From Enterococcus sp. 4G2_DIV0659 (GTDB lineage: Bacteria; Bacillota; Bacilli; Lactobacillales; Enterococcaceae): a stretch of DNA of 64,000 bases. This document shows positions 28,346-41,489 of this stretch, one piece after another. The stretch lies in the NCBI RefSeq assembly GCF_002140715.2, contig NZ_NGLE02000001.1, forward strand, positions 1,483,001-1,547,000. Reading direction: 5' to 3'. The translations under genes and the position numbers were made by a program. A model generated the notes under the pieces. It saw only the letters and a list, made by a program, of their open reading frames with translations. It made no database searches and was not told where the DNA came from. The number at the start of each line of letters is the position of its first letter. The stretch's first letter is position 1.

Positions 28346-29065
28346 TTAATGAACAAAACCAAATCGATCCAAGGGGTAAAAGCGAAAATTAACAACCCCT
28401 TCGATTTGCTTTGCATCAATGAATCCAATTGAACGGCTATCTTTAGAATTTGAACGATTATCCCCTAAAACAAAGTAATGATCTTTAGGAATTTGCTCTA
28501 CGTTTTTAAAAAGAGATACCGTTTCTTTTTGAAAGAGTTTGACTACTATAGTACTATCAGGTAATTTATTTTCTTGAATTAGTTTAGCAGGTTCTTGATT
28601 TCTATCTAGATTTTCAAATACATATAATTGAGTATCGTATAAAAAAATCCGATCACCAGGAAGTCCAAGCACACGTTTAACATATGAACTATCCGGCTCC
28701 TCTTTAGGTTCAAACGTAACAATATCGTAACGAGTGATTGTTTTTCTTTTATGAATTAGTAAATGATCTCCATTTTTAAATGTCGGTTCCATTGAGTGAC
28801 CTTCTACAAAATGAGAACGGTAATTCAGCAAAAAATTCAAACATACTAAAATAAATAAAACAAATAGAATCGTTTCTAAAATGCTAGATAGCTTCGCTAA
28901 TTTTTTTTGCCATAATCGTCTTTGCACTTGGTGTTTTCTTGAAAGTGATCGGCGCTTTTTTACTATTAATTTCTGTCTTCTTTTTTTCTTTACAGCATGA
29001 GTTTTTTGTTGATTTATTTTAGAATTTTTTCTTCGTTTTTTTTGATTTCGTTCAAGATGATTCAT
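28346..29065 (-). CDS. Signal peptidase I with catalytic dyad intact
   Basis: 239 aa. A very basic 58-residue N-terminus precedes one TM segment (about 61-80). The catalytic Ser is S91 in EGHSMEPTF and the general base is K130 in SYVKRVLGLPGD; the C-terminal box GDNRSNSKDSRSIGF is present. It removes signal peptides from exported proteins. It is encoded inside the WxL locus, 18 bases after a second SPase-like gene lacking these residues, so it may be dedicated to the locus proteins. Confidence 0.93.
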   Translation of the reverse strand: MNHLERNQKKRRKNSKINQQKTHAVKKKRRQKLIVKKRRSLSRKHQVQRRLWQKKLAKLSSILETILFVLFILVCLNFLLNYRSHFVEGHSMEPTFKNGDHLLIHKRKTITRYDIVTFEPKEEPDSSYVKRVLGLPGDRIFLYDTQLYVFENLDRNQEPAKLIQENKLPDSTIVVKLFQKETVSLFKNVEQIPKDHYFVLGDNRSNSKDSRSIGFIDAKQIEGVVNFRFYPLDRFGFVH

Positions 29066-29083
29066 AGTCTCTACCTTTGTTTT

Positions 29084-29758
29084 CTATAGTTTCATCATTT
29101 CGTGAAGCGGAAGTACTTTCATTGTGGCGACACCGATAATCTCTTGTTCGTCAACCAATCCATAATGCCGACTATCTGTTGCAAAAGAACGATTATCCCC
29201 TAAAACTAAATACTTTCCTTGAGGGATCTTACCCCGAACAGCTCCAATAATTGCTTCTGTGCTAAAATCTTCCGTTAGTTGATAGCCCTCTTTTCCCGCC
29301 TTCTTAAGTTCTTCAGTCAAGAATCGTTCCACTCGTTCCTGATCATTGATAAAAAGAACATCTTCTTTATACACTACTTTTTCTCCTGGCATACCAATAA
29401 TTCGACGTGTGGAAACCTCATTTTTTCGATTCGGAACATGAAAATAAACTAGAGAATAGCGTTTGATTTCACCTAAACGATTCACAAAAATTCGATTAGG
29501 CTCTCTCAACACTGGGGTCATCCCAAACCCTTCTACTTGAGGTAGGACGAAGGTAAATAACGAAACCAAATAAATCAAAAACAACGTGATCACTATGCTA
29601 AATACTATTTCTATCAGCGTTTTCCTCATCCATTTCCGTCGCTGTTTTTTTCTTTTCTTGTTTGATTGTTGTCGCTTTTGAGCCTTTTTAGGTCTTGAAA
29701 CAGTAGACTGGTGGTTGTTGGTTTTCTTTTTAAGAGCTCTTGGTTTACGTGTTGTCAT
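29084..29758 (-). CDS. Signal peptidase I-like protein lacking Ser and Lys of the dyad
   Basis: 224 aa from the ATG at 29756-29758, with GGAGGG upstream. The fold markers of SPase I are all there: a basic N-terminus, a TM at about 47-71, RRIIGMPGEKV and GDNRSFATDSRHYG. The Ser box reads EGFGMTP instead of GHSMEPT, so the nucleophile is replaced by G79; the Lys box reads STRRIIG, replacing Lys by R118. It should not cleave by the normal mechanism. The catalytically dead SipA of streptococcal pilus (FCT) loci, which helps pilus assembly, is a precedent. A chaperone-like role for surface proteins of this locus is inference. Confidence 0.88.
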   Translation of the reverse strand: MTTRKPRALKKKTNNHQSTVSRPKKAQKRQQSNKKRKKQRRKWMRKTLIEIVFSIVITLFLIYLVSLFTFVLPQVEGFGMTPVLREPNRIFVNRLGEIKRYSLVYFHVPNRKNEVSTRRIIGMPGEKVVYKEDVLFINDQERVERFLTEELKKAGKEGYQLTEDFSTEAIIGAVRGKIPQGKYLVLGDNRSFATDSRHYGLVDEQEIIGVATMKVLPLHEMMKL

Positions 29759-29788
29759 CAAAAACCCTCCTTGGTGTATTAAAACAGC

Positions 29789-30454
29789 TTATTTATTTCT
29801 CTTTAAAGAAGCTTCGTTAATACGGAAGTACTTTAATACTTTTTTCTGATTTCCTTGAGCTGTCTTTACATCACTTTTATAACTTTTCAGTGTCTCAGGG
29901 TTACTTAATGACTCTAATGTCTGACTCCCCAGATTCACTCCTAATTCTTTCATATTTGAATACAGTCGATTCAATTTTTTTTGCCCTTCTTCTGATAAAC
30001 GTCCATTTGCTGAATGTGCACCATAACTAGCAAGTCGTGCTGATAAATCATACAATGTCCCTTGTATTTTTTTAGGATTATCCGCTTCTTGCACTTGATT
30101 TAATTGTTCTTCAATACCATCAATCAGAAAATAACCTTGTATTAAAGCATCTGAATCTCTTTTCCCTAAGTTCGTTGCTTGGTAATAGCGACTGTAAAAA
30201 GCACCGCTAACTCCTACTATTCCTATTAATAAAAAGAAAATAACATACCGAATCTGCTGATTACGCTTTTTAATCAGCCTACGACAAGCTTTTTTCCATT
30301 TTTTCACTTTAAGTTTATGTTTAGGTCTCTTTGTCCTTAGTTGCTCCAACTTTTTTCCTGTTAGTACTAGTACAGTCAAAAAAATGAGCATCAACACAAA
30401 ACAGAGGATAGCGAAGGAAAGGAGTCCAATAAACAGCCAATCTAATATTTCCAT
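29789..30454 (-). CDS. Two-TM membrane protein of the WxL locus
   Basis: 221 aa. The N-terminal hydrophobic segment (about 6-33) is followed by a very basic stretch (KRPKHKLKVKKWKKACRRLIKKR), a second TM (about 70-86) and a helical extracytoplasmic domain of about 130 residues. AGGAGG lies nine bases before the ATG. I do not recognise a family. It sits between the DUF916 gene and the signal-peptidase pair, so it is probably part of the same surface-assembly machinery. Confidence 0.65.
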   Translation of the reverse strand: MEILDWLFIGLLSFAILCFVLMLIFLTVLVLTGKKLEQLRTKRPKHKLKVKKWKKACRRLIKKRNQQIRYVIFFLLIGIVGVSGAFYSRYYQATNLGKRDSDALIQGYFLIDGIEEQLNQVQEADNPKKIQGTLYDLSARLASYGAHSANGRLSEEGQKKLNRLYSNMKELGVNLGSQTLESLSNPETLKSYKSDVKTAQGNQKKVLKYFRINEASLKRNK

Positions 30455-30481
30455 TTTTCTGCGCCTCCTCTCTAACTCTCT

Positions 30482-31585
30482 CTAGTTTTTCTTTCTTTTC
30501 TTTGTAGAAGAGACTTTTCTTTTAGCATTCTTCTTTTTGCTACCCTTCTTTAACGAACGAATCACTATAAAAACAATCAAAATCAATGCCAAAGAACCGC
30601 CAACAATCATTGCGATCAACAGCCAATTGATTCCTGTCTCTTGAACTAATGTCAAATCTTGTTCATTGAACTTATCTGCGTCTTCATCTGTGATTTTAAA
30701 TTCCTGTTCCCACTGCCAACGCCCGCCAGCTTTTGTAGTCACTAAGATTTTGGCGCGATAATCACCTGGCACCATTTTCTCACCATTCATAGATACTGGA
30801 AAATTAATCAATGTATTTGGTGCCATCTTCATATGAGCCTTTTTAGTATCATATAGTACTTCATCTGAGGCTTTACCCATAATTTGGACATCTACTGTCA
30901 TATCACTGATATAGATTGGTTTAACATTAGAAAAATTAATAAAAATAGAATTACGGTAATTATTTAGTTCTGGATACACCTGATTCAATTTCAATTCAGG
31001 CTTGATTTTTTTAGTTTCACTTTCACTTAATTGAATGCCCGTTTGATAGACAAATTTATTTTTAATCATTCCGCTATCTGATTTTGTATCTGTATTTTCT
31101 TGGTCTTTTTCAGACAAACTAACCGCTCCTGAAATATATCCTTCAAAAGAAGCTTCAGGCACAGCAACTTCTAAATCTAACATTTTTTCACTTTGTGGTG
31201 CTAATGTCACTTCTTTTGGACCAGTTACAATGTCTTTCAAATCATATTTTAGCGAAGCATCCTTTTTCATTTTATTCTCGCCATACTCAATAACACCGTT
31301 ACTGTTGGTTTTAGCTCCATTTACACTGACTGAAACAGTTGTTTCTTTATCTGCGCTATTTTTCAGTTTTATTTGGAGCGTTTGCTTTTGCCCTGGTGTC
31401 ACTCTTAAATCAAAGTAGCCTACTTTAGAATTATGTTGGTTTTCTGGCAAGATCACTTCATAAGAGAAACCACCAGAATTTTGATTATCTTTTGACTCTT
31501 CTGCATAAACCGTCAATGCAGAAATAAAGGAGAGTGTAACTATGTATAATAAGCTCAGTAGTGTTCTTGTTACTTTTTTTCCCAT
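30482..31585 (-). CDS. DUF916/DUF3324 WxL-interacting protein
   Basis: 367 aa from the ATG at 31583-31585, which has GAGGGA upstream and begins a clear signal peptide (KKVTRTLLSLLYIVTLSFISALTVYA). The N-terminal DUF916 (FSYEVILPENQ, GYFDLRVTPGQKQTLQIKLKN) and the following DUF3324 (about 155-310) are Ig-like domains. A C-terminal TM (about 325-345) ends in a poly-basic tail. In characterised WxL loci this family anchors the complex in the membrane and binds WxL proteins and peptidoglycan. Confidence 0.93.
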   Translation of the reverse strand: MGKKVTRTLLSLLYIVTLSFISALTVYAEESKDNQNSGGFSYEVILPENQHNSKVGYFDLRVTPGQKQTLQIKLKNSADKETTVSVSVNGAKTNSNGVIEYGENKMKKDASLKYDLKDIVTGPKEVTLAPQSEKMLDLEVAVPEASFEGYISGAVSLSEKDQENTDTKSDSGMIKNKFVYQTGIQLSESETKKIKPELKLNQVYPELNNYRNSIFINFSNVKPIYISDMTVDVQIMGKASDEVLYDTKKAHMKMAPNTLINFPVSMNGEKMVPGDYRAKILVTTKAGGRWQWEQEFKITDEDADKFNEQDLTLVQETGINWLLIAMIVGGSLALILIVFIVIRSLKKGSKKKNAKRKVSSTKKRKKN

Positions 31586-31615
31586 TAAATATCCCTCTTT
31601 CTTTTCTTGAAAATA

Positions 31616-31658
31616 AGAGGGTGGGACAAAACTAAAAACTCGTTTTGTTTCACCCTCT
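31616..31658 (-). terminator. Strong hairpin between WxL and DUF916 genes
   Basis: GAGGGTG (31617-31623) pairs with CACCCTC (31651-31657), with inner pairing ACAAAAC / GTTTTGT. On the minus strand it is followed by a moderately T-rich tract. It probably acts as a partial terminator that lowers expression of downstream genes relative to the WxL proteins. Confidence 0.6.
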
Positions 31659-31748
31659 AACACCATCGGTATGAATAGCGTAAACGAATCAAATCATGCA
31701 CTACTCATTTTTTGAGACTACTTATGTCTCCCCTATTTTACAATTTTT

Positions 31749-32534
31749 TTATGCTTCTGGTTCTTCTACTTCTGGTGTCGTAGCAATTGTCCAAGTGATT
31801 TCAGCTTCATAGTTTGTAGATTTCAATACATTTGTACCTGGCACTTTCAATGTCACACCATCATATACATCTTTACCAGCTTTAGCATTTTCATTGGTAT
31901 CAAACATTAGCTCAAATACACCAAATCCTTTGCCAGATTGTTTATTAGTCAATATTGTTTGAGATTTTGAACCGTCTTCCGCAAATTCTAAGTCAGTAAC
32001 TGAAGAGACAGCAGCTTGAGTAGGTAAAGTTGCACTATTTGTTCCTGTTACCAAAGATATGTTATTGTAAGTTAATTTCGCACCCGTCAATTCAGAAGTA
32101 AGAGTCCCTGTACTTGTAAATTGTTTTGTTAATGCTACATCTATTGTGTAGAAATTTTCAGCAACATTGGCACGAATATCTCTGAAGCGAACAAAATGAG
32201 CTACTGTTTGAGTTCCATCTGTAAATGGTACTGCTTTATATGTTTTTTCAGAATCATTGGCAAGAATGTCATGTTTATCAAAATCCATATCTGTCACTGA
32301 TACAATTTTCAATTCAGAAGGATCTGGATTTTGTGTTGGTTCTGTCAATTCTTCTCCTGATGATTCACCTGGTGGTAAGTTAGATGGATTTGTTGATGTA
32401 TCTGTTTGGAATTCAATATTACCTTTCCCTGTTTGATTGGGACTTGTTGCTGCTTTTGTAGCTGATGGAATTGCAAGAGCTACTCCGACTGCTGCTAATA
32501 ATGCAGCACTTGCTAATTTGTGTGTGGTTTTCAT
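31749..32534 (-). CDS. Small WxL-domain surface protein
   Basis: 261 aa with a signal peptide ending near ATKA/ATS, a Pro/Glu-rich linker (about 45-75) and a WxL domain to the C-terminus. The distal motif is ITWTIATTP (WxI variant); the proximal motif region reads NFYTIDV. AGGAGG is upstream. WxL domains bind peptidoglycan non-covalently at the cell surface. It is the most typical of the four WxL proteins here and probably the most highly expressed. Confidence 0.92.
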   Translation of the reverse strand: MKTTHKLASAALLAAVGVALAIPSATKAATSPNQTGKGNIEFQTDTSTNPSNLPPGESSGEELTEPTQNPDPSELKIVSVTDMDFDKHDILANDSEKTYKAVPFTDGTQTVAHFVRFRDIRANVAENFYTIDVALTKQFTSTGTLTSELTGAKLTYNNISLVTGTNSATLPTQAAVSSVTDLEFAEDGSKSQTILTNKQSGKGFGVFELMFDTNENAKAGKDVYDGVTLKVPGTNVLKSTNYEAEITWTIATTPEVEEPEA

Positions 32535-32564
32535 TTCTGTTTCCTCCTAATATTTTTGGATTAT

Positions 32565-33365
32565 TTATGGTAGCTCGGATAAAATCCAAGTTATCACCGT
32601 ATTATAAGTGACCGGATCTTTTTTGGTTGCCTCCGGTATAGACAACGTTAATGCTTCATTCTGATACATTGGTTTATTTTCAAAGTTTGGATCCATAACT
32701 GGATTGCCTTCTTTGTCTAAACGTGGTTTGAGTGTTTCTTTTCGCCCATAACCATTTTCAGCAGACGCTCCAAATGTAATAGCCCAGGTTCCTTCACCAG
32801 AACCAGGTTTTGCTTCAGCTAAATTATATGTTTGGCCAATATTATCGATACGAATCACATCTTTTTGAACGATTGGTGCTTCTTCTTTGTTTCTAGTTGA
32901 GCTAGCCCAAGATTGGTCCAAAGAAATCACTGCACCGTTAAGTTCTTTATTTTTTGTGTCATCATTTTTGAATTGCATTTCTTGACGTATCTGTAGAGTC
33001 CAGCCTTTTCCAGTACCACGATAATCAGACACTTGTACAAAATTTCCTCTAGCTCCGACATTTCCATGAAATAACTGAGCATTTCCAAAATAAACGGCAT
33101 CTGTTGAGGTTGTCTCATTCTTCCAAAATTCAAATTGAGGAACAAAATCGATTCTCAGCTCTCCATTTGTAGAAGGACTATCGCCTGGATTCACTTCATT
33201 TCCAGGTTGTTCAGGGTCTTTAGGTACTTTGGGGTAGCCACCTTCAAACTGGATATTTTCGATTCCCTGCCTTGCTGTTTCTGCATAAGCTGATACTGAA
33301 TCATTAAATAGAACAATTAATAAAAATGGTACTATCAACAAAAGAGTCTTTTGTTTTTCCCTCAT
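32565..33365 (-). CDS. Small WxL-domain surface protein
   Basis: 266 aa. It has a signal peptide (LLLIVPFLLIVLF) and the N-terminal segment ENIQFEGGYPKVPKDPEQPG before the WxL domain. Both motifs are clear: GKGWTLQI and ITWILSELP at the extreme C-terminus. It begins four bases after the small anchored-protein gene, so the two are co-translated. It is probably a peptidoglycan-bound component of a surface complex with the DUF916 protein. Confidence 0.92.
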   Translation of the reverse strand: MREKQKTLLLIVPFLLIVLFNDSVSAYAETARQGIENIQFEGGYPKVPKDPEQPGNEVNPGDSPSTNGELRIDFVPQFEFWKNETTSTDAVYFGNAQLFHGNVGARGNFVQVSDYRGTGKGWTLQIRQEMQFKNDDTKNKELNGAVISLDQSWASSTRNKEEAPIVQKDVIRIDNIGQTYNLAEAKPGSGEGTWAITFGASAENGYGRKETLKPRLDKEGNPVMDPNFENKPMYQNEALTLSIPEATKKDPVTYNTVITWILSELP

Positions 33366-33369
33366 TCTG

Positions 33370-33738
33370 CTACCCCTCTTTCCCTTCGATATTCCTCTGC
33401 TCTTTTTTCCGTTTCAGATAGAACAGTATCAAACCGATTCCAATTAGTATAATTCCACTAATCCCAAGGCTTGCTTTCACCAGCTCTCCTGTCGAGGGAT
33501 ATCTGCCTACAGGTTTAGTTGGTTTAGGCATCTGCATCTGACTAGGTGTTGTAGTCGCGTTACTATCATTAGATTCTTTCGCGCTGTTGGATGTACTTTC
33601 TTCATAAAAAGTAATCCCACCGTTTGTCTGAACCGCACCGCCATTTTCTTCAGCCTCTCCAACCATTGGATGACCAAATAAGAGTGTAGTAAACACGATA
33701 GAGATAAAAAGAGCTGAAAATAAATATCTTTGTTTCAT
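33370..33738 (-). CDS. Small cell-wall-anchored protein with YPSTG sorting motif
   Basis: 122 aa. A signal peptide is followed by a Ser/Asn/Thr-rich stalk, then the sorting signal RYPSTGE, a hydrophobic stretch (LGISGIILIGIGLILFYL) and KRKK. This is an LPXTG-type sorting signal with Tyr at the first position. No sortase is encoded in the window. Small LPXTG proteins are a regular member of WxL gene clusters in enterococci. GGAGG precedes the ATG. Confidence 0.85.
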   Translation of the reverse strand: MKQRYLFSALFISIVFTTLLFGHPMVGEAEENGGAVQTNGGITFYEESTSNSAKESNDSNATTTPSQMQMPKPTKPVGRYPSTGELVKASLGISGIILIGIGLILFYLKRKKEQRNIEGKEG

Positions 33739-33753
33739 TTTTCTTTCCTCCCT

Positions 33754-36700
33754 CTATTGTGGTGTTGCTCCAACAGTCCAAACAATCGTCGCTTTGTATT
33801 TTCCTAGTTCACGAACAGCACCTGCAGGAACATCTAATTTAAAGCCTCGCTCACCCGTTGCCCATTTATCGCTCACATCATACTGACTATCTAATGTATG
33901 AGTAGCTTTGACTATTGGCTGATCATTGGCATTTAATATGATTTCAGTCTCTTCACCCGTTCGATAACGAATAGCATCAGGCAAAATTCTTTCTCCTTCA
34001 CCATCTTTACTTGTGAGATATGTTTCTAATTTTGCCTTCAGCGACCATTCTGTTAACGTCGTCCGATTATCCCAAATAATTAACTCTTTATCATAACTAG
34101 GTTTTTCCACCCGTACACCGAAAATTCCTGCATTTCTTATGCCAAAATCAATAGTCTCTGGCGCAGAGTAGATAAAGAGTGTTCCACTAAACACATATTG
34201 AACGTCGTACTCCGTTTCTTTCACCAAAATAGCATCCTCAGGTGTTGGTCGTGAGTGAATTTGATAGTTTTGATCTGATATTATTTTTAATACATCTTGT
34301 ACCTCTTTATTGAGGGTCAAATCAACCGTATCACCGACATTTCCACTAATAGAAACAGGTTTATGAATTTCCTTCCCAGTATCATCCACAAATGCTACAT
34401 TGACTGTCGCTATTTTAGGCTTAATCTGTAATGTCTTTTCGCTTGCTGTTTGTGTTACAACATCATTATTAGAAGTTTTTCCTGTTAATTCATAACTTTG
34501 AAGAAAATTCAACGTTGTTTGACTTGGAACTCCTTGATTTTCTGCTTTCACTTCGTAAGTTAATAGATACTCAGCTTCTGATTCCAACTCTGCTATCTTT
34601 ACATTCAATCTTCCTGCCGATCCCATAACAACACTAGTCGGTTTAATTTCTTGACCATCTTTAGTCAGTTTCACACTAGCTAAATCAACAGTAAGATTTT
34701 CTGGAAAGGAATTTGTCGTTTTATACACAACGTCTTTAAAAACAGACGGTGCTGGCGCGCTATTTTTAAATATGGACGTAAACGTTGTACTATCCCCTTC
34801 TTTTATCACATTCGGGGAAATAGAAAACTCAGTTGATAAAATAGGTGTTCTTTGGTAATAAAAAACTACTTCTTTTATTTCCCCATATTTAACTTTCACC
34901 GGATTGACTAATGGCTTTTGTTCAACTCCATCAATACTTATTTTGCTCAATGTATATTCTGGAATTGTTTCAGCTGAAATACTTTCTTCCGTCCCTATTA
35001 ACTTGCTTAGAGATTTACTTTGTGATACTTCTTTTGCTGAACCAATTACGTTGTCTTCTAAATAAGAAATAGCTATTGTTGCCTCACTTGCTTGTATCGT
35101 AAGTGGATGCTCTAAATTGGACACTGTAATAGCTGAATTGTCCGGATTCAAGCCTTGGGGAGTAGCTATTGTCTTTAGTACTTTAGAACCAGCAGAAGCA
35201 TCGATTTGAGCTGTGTAGATAACTTTTAAAGTACTCCCTTTAGCATTTACTAACAGATTATTTTCCGCAGTTTGAATGACTGTAAGGGGAGCCGTTTGTG
35301 CTATAATTGGCAATTCCAATTCTTTAGAGGAACCAGTTGAATCTATTAAACTAGCAGAAACAGGTGTTACATTGTTATATGCTGCATCTAACTGAGCAGA
35401 TAACTTTGCTTGTTGCCATAACGCAGTCTCATTAGTTAGCTCTGAAGTTATAGTAAAACGAACATTGTCTAATACTTTCGCCTGCTCACTTACTTTCCAC
35501 GAGCCATCCGGTTGCTTCACTTCTGAAACAATTTTTGACGTAATTTCAGGATTATTAAACTGTTTAACCGTAATTGGTACAAATATCGTTGTCCCTAATC
35601 CCGTCTTATCTCCTCTAATCGTTACTCCAGCTAATGTCAGACCTTCTTTGGAGAAGATTACTTTATTTGCAAAACCAATAATACTTACCGATTCTGATGC
35701 AAAGACACCCTTTAAATTCTTTACTAAAGTAGTTGGATCTAAATCATCTGTACTTGTTCCAAGCATTACTTCTCTAGGTATAGGTGTTGCACTAGGAGTG
35801 CCACCTAATCTAGTTTTAGCAATTCCCTCATTGATTTCACTATCACCATCACCTGTGACATTATAGACATTCATCGGAATATGGAGATAACCATCGCTTT
35901 GATAATATTTTTCCTTATCTACACCTTCAACCAATTTAGACGTAATGTTAAACTCATAAGAATTATCAACAAATCCAGCATCACTCAACGTACTTGGTGA
36001 GGTTGTGACAACAAATCTATGATTAGGAATATCCTTTGTGATTGTAAATTTTGAGGTGACATCTGTACCATTCATATCCGTTACCTTGACTTGTGCTTGA
36101 GACAAATCAAAAATTGCATCTGCATTCATATACATCTCATACTTTTGAGGATAAAAAGATTGATCCGATTGCATCGGCATATCTTGAACCACTGAATAAC
36201 TAATTGTGTTTGTCTCTTCGCTAGTTTCTCCGAAAATTTGAGGTGGTGGAAGAATAACTCTTGCCACAGCTGATGTATCATATTTCAAGTAGGCAACTGT
36301 TCCAGAAGCAAGATCAATCGTTTGGTGCATCGATCCATCAGAATTAAACAAATAGGTAAATTCCTGCGTTACTTTTTCACCGGCAGAAACACCAGTAAAT
36401 CTAGTGACAGATGGCTCAACCTCATCATAAGTAAGTTCACTATTGCTATAAGTATATAATCCTTTCAAAAAAGAACTGTCGGAATCAATGGTTAATCCTT
36501 TTACATTGTTTAACCTTTTCACATTCCACATGCCTTGCACAGGAATTTTTGTTGTCGTTCCACTCTCAAAGAAATCATATCTAATTTTCATTTGAGCTTT
36601 ACTACCACGCGTATCAATTCTTAGAAAGTTATCTTTTTGAAGGGAACTACTTTTTGAAGTGGGATAATAAATATAGGCTGTCGGATTTAGTGAGCTTGAA

Positions 36701-37098
36701 GTATATGATTCAATCGTAAGACGTAAATCTATGAATTGACCTTTATAAATCGCTACTTTATTCAACTGTACATAATTATCTCCTGTAATATCATTTTCCT
36801 TAAACGATGCATAAGTTAAACCTTCCTTTGATGCTCCACTGACCGTATACGTCAGTCTAGGCGTAATACGAAACATCAGGGCATACTCTCCTGGAATAGG
36901 CTTAGCTGCACCAGGATTTTTACTATCCACTAAGTTAATTCCAGGATAATCAATCAGTGAACCAGCTACCCGTGTTCCCTGCCCATCAGCATAAGGAAGC
37001 ATTCCTTCCTCTGCTTTTATTGCCTTATTTTCAATACAAAAGTATCCAGCACAAATAGTAACTAAACAGACCACTACTAAAATCAATTTTTTTCTCAT
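33754..37098 (-). CDS. Large WxL-domain surface protein with Ig/MucBP-like repeats
   Basis: 1114 aa from the ATG at 37096-37098 (six bases after AGGAGG; an ATG two codons earlier touches the site). A signal peptide is followed by a beta-rich adhesin-like region, a MucBP-like segment near 690-760 ([12 protein letters not shown]...VVFYYQ), an Ig-like domain ([19 protein letters not shown]), and a WxL domain ending [10 protein letters not shown]. The last 390 or so residues are nearly the same as in the neighbouring lectin-WxL protein, including at DNA level. It is probably an extended adhesin displayed through its WxL domain. Confidence 0.88.
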   Translation of the reverse strand: MRKKLILVVVCLVTICAGYFCIENKAIKAEEGMLPYADGQGTRVAGSLIDYPGINLVDSKNPGAAKPIPGEYALMFRITPRLTYTVSGASKEGLTYASFKENDITGDNYVQLNKVAIYKGQFIDLRLTIESYTSSSLNPTAYIYYPTSKSSSLQKDNFLRIDTRGSKAQMKIRYDFFESGTTTKIPVQGMWNVKRLNNVKGLTIDSDSSFLKGLYTYSNSELTYDEVEPSVTRFTGVSAGEKVTQEFTYLFNSDGSMHQTIDLASGTVAYLKYDTSAVARVILPPPQIFGETSEETNTISYSVVQDMPMQSDQSFYPQKYEMYMNADAIFDLSQAQVKVTDMNGTDVTSKFTITKDIPNHRFVVTTSPSTLSDAGFVDNSYEFNITSKLVEGVDKEKYYQSDGYLHIPMNVYNVTGDGDSEINEGIAKTRLGGTPSATPIPREVMLGTSTDDLDPTTLVKNLKGVFASESVSIIGFANKVIFSKEGLTLAGVTIRGDKTGLGTTIFVPITVKQFNNPEITSKIVSEVKQPDGSWKVSEQAKVLDNVRFTITSELTNETALWQQAKLSAQLDAAYNNVTPVSASLIDSTGSSKELELPIIAQTAPLTVIQTAENNLLVNAKGSTLKVIYTAQIDASAGSKVLKTIATPQGLNPDNSAITVSNLEHPLTIQASEATIAISYLEDNVIGSAKEVSQSKSLSKLIGTEESISAETIPEYTLSKISIDGVEQKPLVNPVKVKYGEIKEVVFYYQRTPILSTEFSISPNVIKEGDSTTFTSIFKNSAPAPSVFKDVVYKTTNSFPENLTVDLASVKLTKDGQEIKPTSVVMGSAGRLNVKIAELESEAEYLLTYEVKAENQGVPSQTTLNFLQSYELTGKTSNNDVVTQTASEKTLQIKPKIATVNVAFVDDTGKEIHKPVSISGNVGDTVDLTLNKEVQDVLKIISDQNYQIHSRPTPEDAILVKETEYDVQYVFSGTLFIYSAPETIDFGIRNAGIFGVRVEKPSYDKELIIWDNRTTLTEWSLKAKLETYLTSKDGEGERILPDAIRYRTGEETEIILNANDQPIVKATHTLDSQYDVSDKWATGERGFKLDVPAGAVRELGKYKATIVWTVGATPQ

Positions 37099-37317
37099 TT
37101 TCATCCTCCTTTCTTACTAGAATTAAATACATTTATTTCAACTTCCTATTAAACAGCACCTATACACCACTGATTAATAGAAAAAAGAAACCAAAAATAA
37201 TGAGTCTTATTATTGATAAAGTGTGTGTCTTCACGAGCTCTATTCATTTCTAGCAGTTTGATATTTCTACAAGTATCTAGGAATAACAGTAAATTTTGAT
37301 GGTGATGATTTCACCGT

Positions 37318-40518
<3,201 letters not shown>

Positions 40519-40568
40519 CTATAAGAAAACACTTTAATTTGCTTGATTTTTTCTAATCATCCTACATG

Positions 40569-41276
40569 TTATTTTCTCTCCACTAACATATACCCTTTAG
40601 AATGAACCGTTTTAATATAGCCTATTTCATCTGTATATTTCTCTATTTTTTTTCTTAAATGAAAAATAAGATTTGCTATACGATACTTTTGATTGCCTAC
40701 TTCATCACCATAAATTTTTTTGTGTATTTCCTCGTAAGAAAATGTTGTCTTCGGTTTCTCTGCTAAAATATGAATCAATTTAAATTCTAACCTGGTCAAA
40801 GGAACTTCGTCCCCTTCGCCAACTACTATACTTAAATTCCCTTCTTTTAAGCGAAGTAATGTTTGTCCATATTTCTTTTCATTTTGATGTTGCTTTAAAG
40901 ATAAATTTTGTTGCTGTTTGATTAATGTGTTCTCAATACTTAGTCCCACTTCATCCGTTTCTTGATATTGCTCATTAAATACCGAATCTACTCCAAGTTG
41001 AAGATAAATGATTTTGCCCGTTCCTTGTTGAATCGTTGAAACAATCCAGATATGACACGCCGCTTGTTCCTTTATAGATAAAATTGCTGTACAAATTCTA
41101 GCCACATCATTTAATTCATTTTCAAAGATAACAACTGCCTGCAATTTATCACATTCATTTTCAATTCTGATATTTTCTCCTGACAGTTCAACTAGTTTAT
41201 TTTCCTTAGCTAATCTCTCTATGTACAACTTATTACTATGATTTTCACTAAATTGTAAAACACCTATGTATAACAT
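40569..41276 (-). CDS. Atypical OmpR-type winged-helix regulator
   Basis: 235 aa. The C-terminal 100 residues are a Trans_reg_C winged helix (PLTRLEFKLIHILAEKP, YRIANLIFHLRKKIEK, IKTVHSKGYML). The N-terminal part has the size of a receiver but no recognisable phospho-acceptor Asp pocket, and no histidine kinase lies nearby. It is encoded just upstream of, and in line with, the lectin-WxL gene. It probably controls the WxL locus by a phosphorylation-independent signal (inference). AAGGAAGG precedes the ATG. Confidence 0.82.
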   Translation of the reverse strand: MLYIGVLQFSENHSNKLYIERLAKENKLVELSGENIRIENECDKLQAVVIFENELNDVARICTAILSIKEQAACHIWIVSTIQQGTGKIIYLQLGVDSVFNEQYQETDEVGLSIENTLIKQQQNLSLKQHQNEKKYGQTLLRLKEGNLSIVVGEGDEVPLTRLEFKLIHILAEKPKTTFSYEEIHKKIYGDEVGNQKYRIANLIFHLRKKIEKYTDEIGYIKTVHSKGYMLVERK

Positions 41277-41489
41277 TTTCTATCCTTCCTTCTTCTGTTC
41301 TAACCGTTGAGTAGAATTTTTTGTTTCTCAATAATTGTGAGGTATACTATTATTAAGAAATATTCACATCAAATTAATATAAATTCAGTATAAAACATTT
41401 TTTTTGTTTTTTTTTTCAAAAAAATCACCTATGAATGTCTTTTCTGAAAATATTTTGTTGTTACAATATATCGTGCAGGAGGTATTTAT

